This document shows, one piece after another, positions 62,166 to 64,000 of a DNA stretch of 64,000 nt. Every line of letters begins with the position of its first letter. The first letter of the stretch is position 1. The stretch lies in the NCBI GenBank assembly GCA_021014325.1, contig CM037470.1, positions 4,491,647 to 4,555,646 on the forward strand, read 5' to 3'. This DNA is from Plazaster borealis. Its lineage: Eukaryota; Echinodermata; Asteroidea; Forcipulatida; Labidiasteridae. A model generated the notes under the pieces. That model saw only the letters and a list, made by a program, of their open reading frames with translations, was not told where the DNA came from and searched no databases. The translations under genes and the position numbers were made by a program.

Positions 62166-62831
62166 TATCTAGCCCTAATGTTGGCGGTCTCACTATTTTG
62201 TCAATATCTTTGTTCAGGGTGCCAGTCAGAAGCGGTAACTGTTGTATAGCCAGGTATCACACCCAAGTTTAATATTTTTGACAACAAAAAGGGCTTCAGT
62301 GACAATAATATCAACAAGTATTTGGATGCGGACTTTAAACAGACTGTTAAAGATCCGCGAGGCAATCATGCAAACACTATCAATCAATCCGGTGTGGACC
62401 TCAGTCCAATATGCGAATGACCCATAAATATCCAGCCAATCACGTTCTCTTCTGCAGTATGTAAATGCCGACTCATCCAATCAGAATCCCACGATGCATT
62501 TGCAACACCTTTTGGAAAGTTAGCAGGTTGTATAGATATCGCCTAAAGGTGTATTTCTTATCTTTACAACCGACTACCTCACACAAAGGGTATGCCTCTA
62601 AGGTAGTTTGTCCGACGTCTGGATTCTTAGACACTGCCTGCAAAGAACATTTCAAAATTAAATTATGAAATAACGTTAATTCAACAAATAACTGTGAACT
62701 CTTTATTTTTTTTCGTTCACAAATGACTGGTCTACGGCCCCCATTTCCAGGGACGAGATTTGACAAATTTGAAACTTCCTGGGCCTGGGTTTCCCCTTAT
62801 TCCAGACCCAGAGCTTCCGAGACTTTACAAT

Positions 62832-63001
62832 TCAGGAGGTTTACAGACTCTGTGCATCACTAGAAATACAAATCTACAGGTTTGGAAGCATTGTGGACTA
62901 ATTTCCTTCGCCCCCAATTCAGGAGGTTTACAGACTCTGTGCATCACTAGAAATACAAATCTACAGGTTTGTAAGCATTGTGGACTAATTTCCTTCGCCC
63001 C
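62832..63001. repeat. Tandem duplication of ~86 bp
   Basis: TTCAGGAGGTTTACAGACTC to GTGGACTAATTTCCTTCGCC occurs twice with one difference near the middle (TTTGGAAGC / TTTGTAAGC). Very recent. Confidence 0.93.
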
Positions 63002-63099
63002 TTGGTGACTGCTCTTCTTCTTTCAAGAAAGTTTGAAGGCTAAAGGAGATTTTGAGAAAAAAACCTGAAATCAGAAAAAATCCAGAGAATTCGTCACTG

Positions 63100-63300
63100 A
63101 AGCAGTTAATTCAGCGCTTACTTCAAGCGTATTTCACAGGTTAGCAGAGAATCTTTGCTTGTGCGGATGCGCACTTTACGTTACAGGGCATTCTTTGTTT
63201 ACACAGCTAGCGCAGAAATTTGACGCTTGCCCCGTAAGCGGAGAATCATGATCACAAGCACAGAATTTGGTGGTAAAGCAGAGCCATGAAATTGGGCTCT
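63100..63300. mobile_element. Degraded TIR element related to family A
   Basis: CAGCGCTTACTTCAAGCGTA at the left, CAGAGCCATGAAATTGGGCT at the right. Interior unlike family A. Confidence 0.45.
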
Positions 63301-64000
63301 GGTGATGATGACGATGATACTTTGGTTTAAAACACATGGATTGCATAAACGAGATGTTTTTTCAAGACACAAGTGTTTTTTTGCACTGACATGATGGTAT
63401 GTAAAAACACCTGTGGTAGTTTGTGGCACGATCTCCAAAAAATTTCCATTTTGTTAGTTTTTTTAAATAGTGTTTCACAGCCACTTGTGGGCGAGTAAGA
63501 AGCAGGCAGAAAATATGCGGCCTTTATGATCGCACTTCACCTGTCTAATAATAAACAACGAGGCAAACACGCCGATAAACATGTGCAAACAATGACTGTA
63601 GAGCAATCATTAATCTCATTCTGTTAATACATGATCTGCTGGAGGTCGGGGGGAAGTAGGGGTTTTCCCCCGATCTAGCAATCAAGCATTTTTGCCAACA
63701 AAGTCTGCTGGCAATGTCATTTAGATTTCCAAGTTGAGCTGGGCCCAATTTCAAGGCTCTGCTTACCGCGGAATTCTACCTTACGGCCAATAAAAATATG
63801 TGCTTCACACAGGGTGATGTACGCGCAGAGTTCCGCGATCACAACCAATTAATTTGCTTCTCTTCCCCCCGGTGTATACAGGGGAGAACTGTCAGGGCTG
63901 AAACAAGTAATTTGAATCCTGCTTGTGCTGGTCACAGGACACTTTCACCATTACTTGCTTCTCTTCTGGCACGGGGTTGAAATTGCTGTAGTTTTTCCAG
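63301..64000. other. Right edge, no gene recognised
   Basis: Only short featureless ORFs. Near 63739-63800 a GGGCCCAATTTCAAGGCTCT end marks another element of the family A/63100 type, possibly cut by the window edge. Confidence 0.35.

Larger units (their letters stand above)
61700..62280. mobile_element. Second tRNA-carrying element, split by another TIR element
   Basis: The left arm AATTTGGGGTGAACAAAGAA matches 36235-36255; the tRNA-like block is at 61741-61807 (plus remainder after 62171); the right interior GGTGCCAGTCAGAAGCG to ATCACACCCAAG follows. The right TIR is lost. Confidence 0.7.

Overview
This is a stretch of animal nuclear genome, most likely from a marine invertebrate deuterostome (an echinoderm such as a sea star is my best guess). 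It is AT-rich, and three intron-split genes with GT..AG junctions lie in a dense field of small transposable elements, tandem repeats and dead transposases. The species call is inference from gene content and the style of the dispersed repeats. I see no prokaryotic gene organisation, no CRISPR array and no rRNA. | Genes. (1) Minus strand, 12397 to 5406: seven exons encode a complete 363-residue protein of the Cut8/Sts1 family (nuclear tether of the 26S proteasome). (2) Plus strand, 17482 to 23101: six coding exons encode a 315-residue orthologue of ZNF511, a three-finger C2H2 protein. Its transcript may start near 12.9 kb, which would make the ~500 bp between it and gene 1 a bidirectional promoter. 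(3) Plus strand, 40653 to 53037: seven exons encode a 325-residue orthologue of RSPH1, the MORN-repeat radial spoke head protein of motile cilia. All exon phases in the three models agree, so each reading frame is closed from ATG to stop. | Transposon graveyard, 24.3-35.3 kb. On the minus strand lie remnants of a RecQ-like helicase, an unrecognised multicopy protein with a conserved HFFGSRHGKGRCD motif, a Mutator-like transposase, a pogo/Tigger (CENP-B-type) transposase with a small element inside it, a piggyBac transposase fragment, and three pieces of Penelope-like retroelement with GIY-YIG-type endonuclease ends. All are broken by frameshifts, stops or nested insertions. | Small elements. 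Several non-autonomous families are flanked by TTAA, the signature of piggyBac-type transposition. Other TIR or foldback elements carry 10-, 8-, 6-, 4- or possibly 15-bp target duplications. tRNA-Leu-headed SINEs carry a LINE-like tail, and a LINE 3' end runs into a pure (AAT)n tract. One TIR element carries a tRNA-like sequence between its arms. | Tandem arrays. A 45-bp minisatellite fills most of RSPH1 intron 4, and each unit resembles an acceptor fused to a donor splice site. A 55-bp array (55.4-57.0 kb) passes into a ~35-bp array (57.0-58.3 kb) with a shared core. A 33-bp array (59.28-60.10 kb) is open on both strands. Many stretches between these are old, unclassifiable repeat debris.
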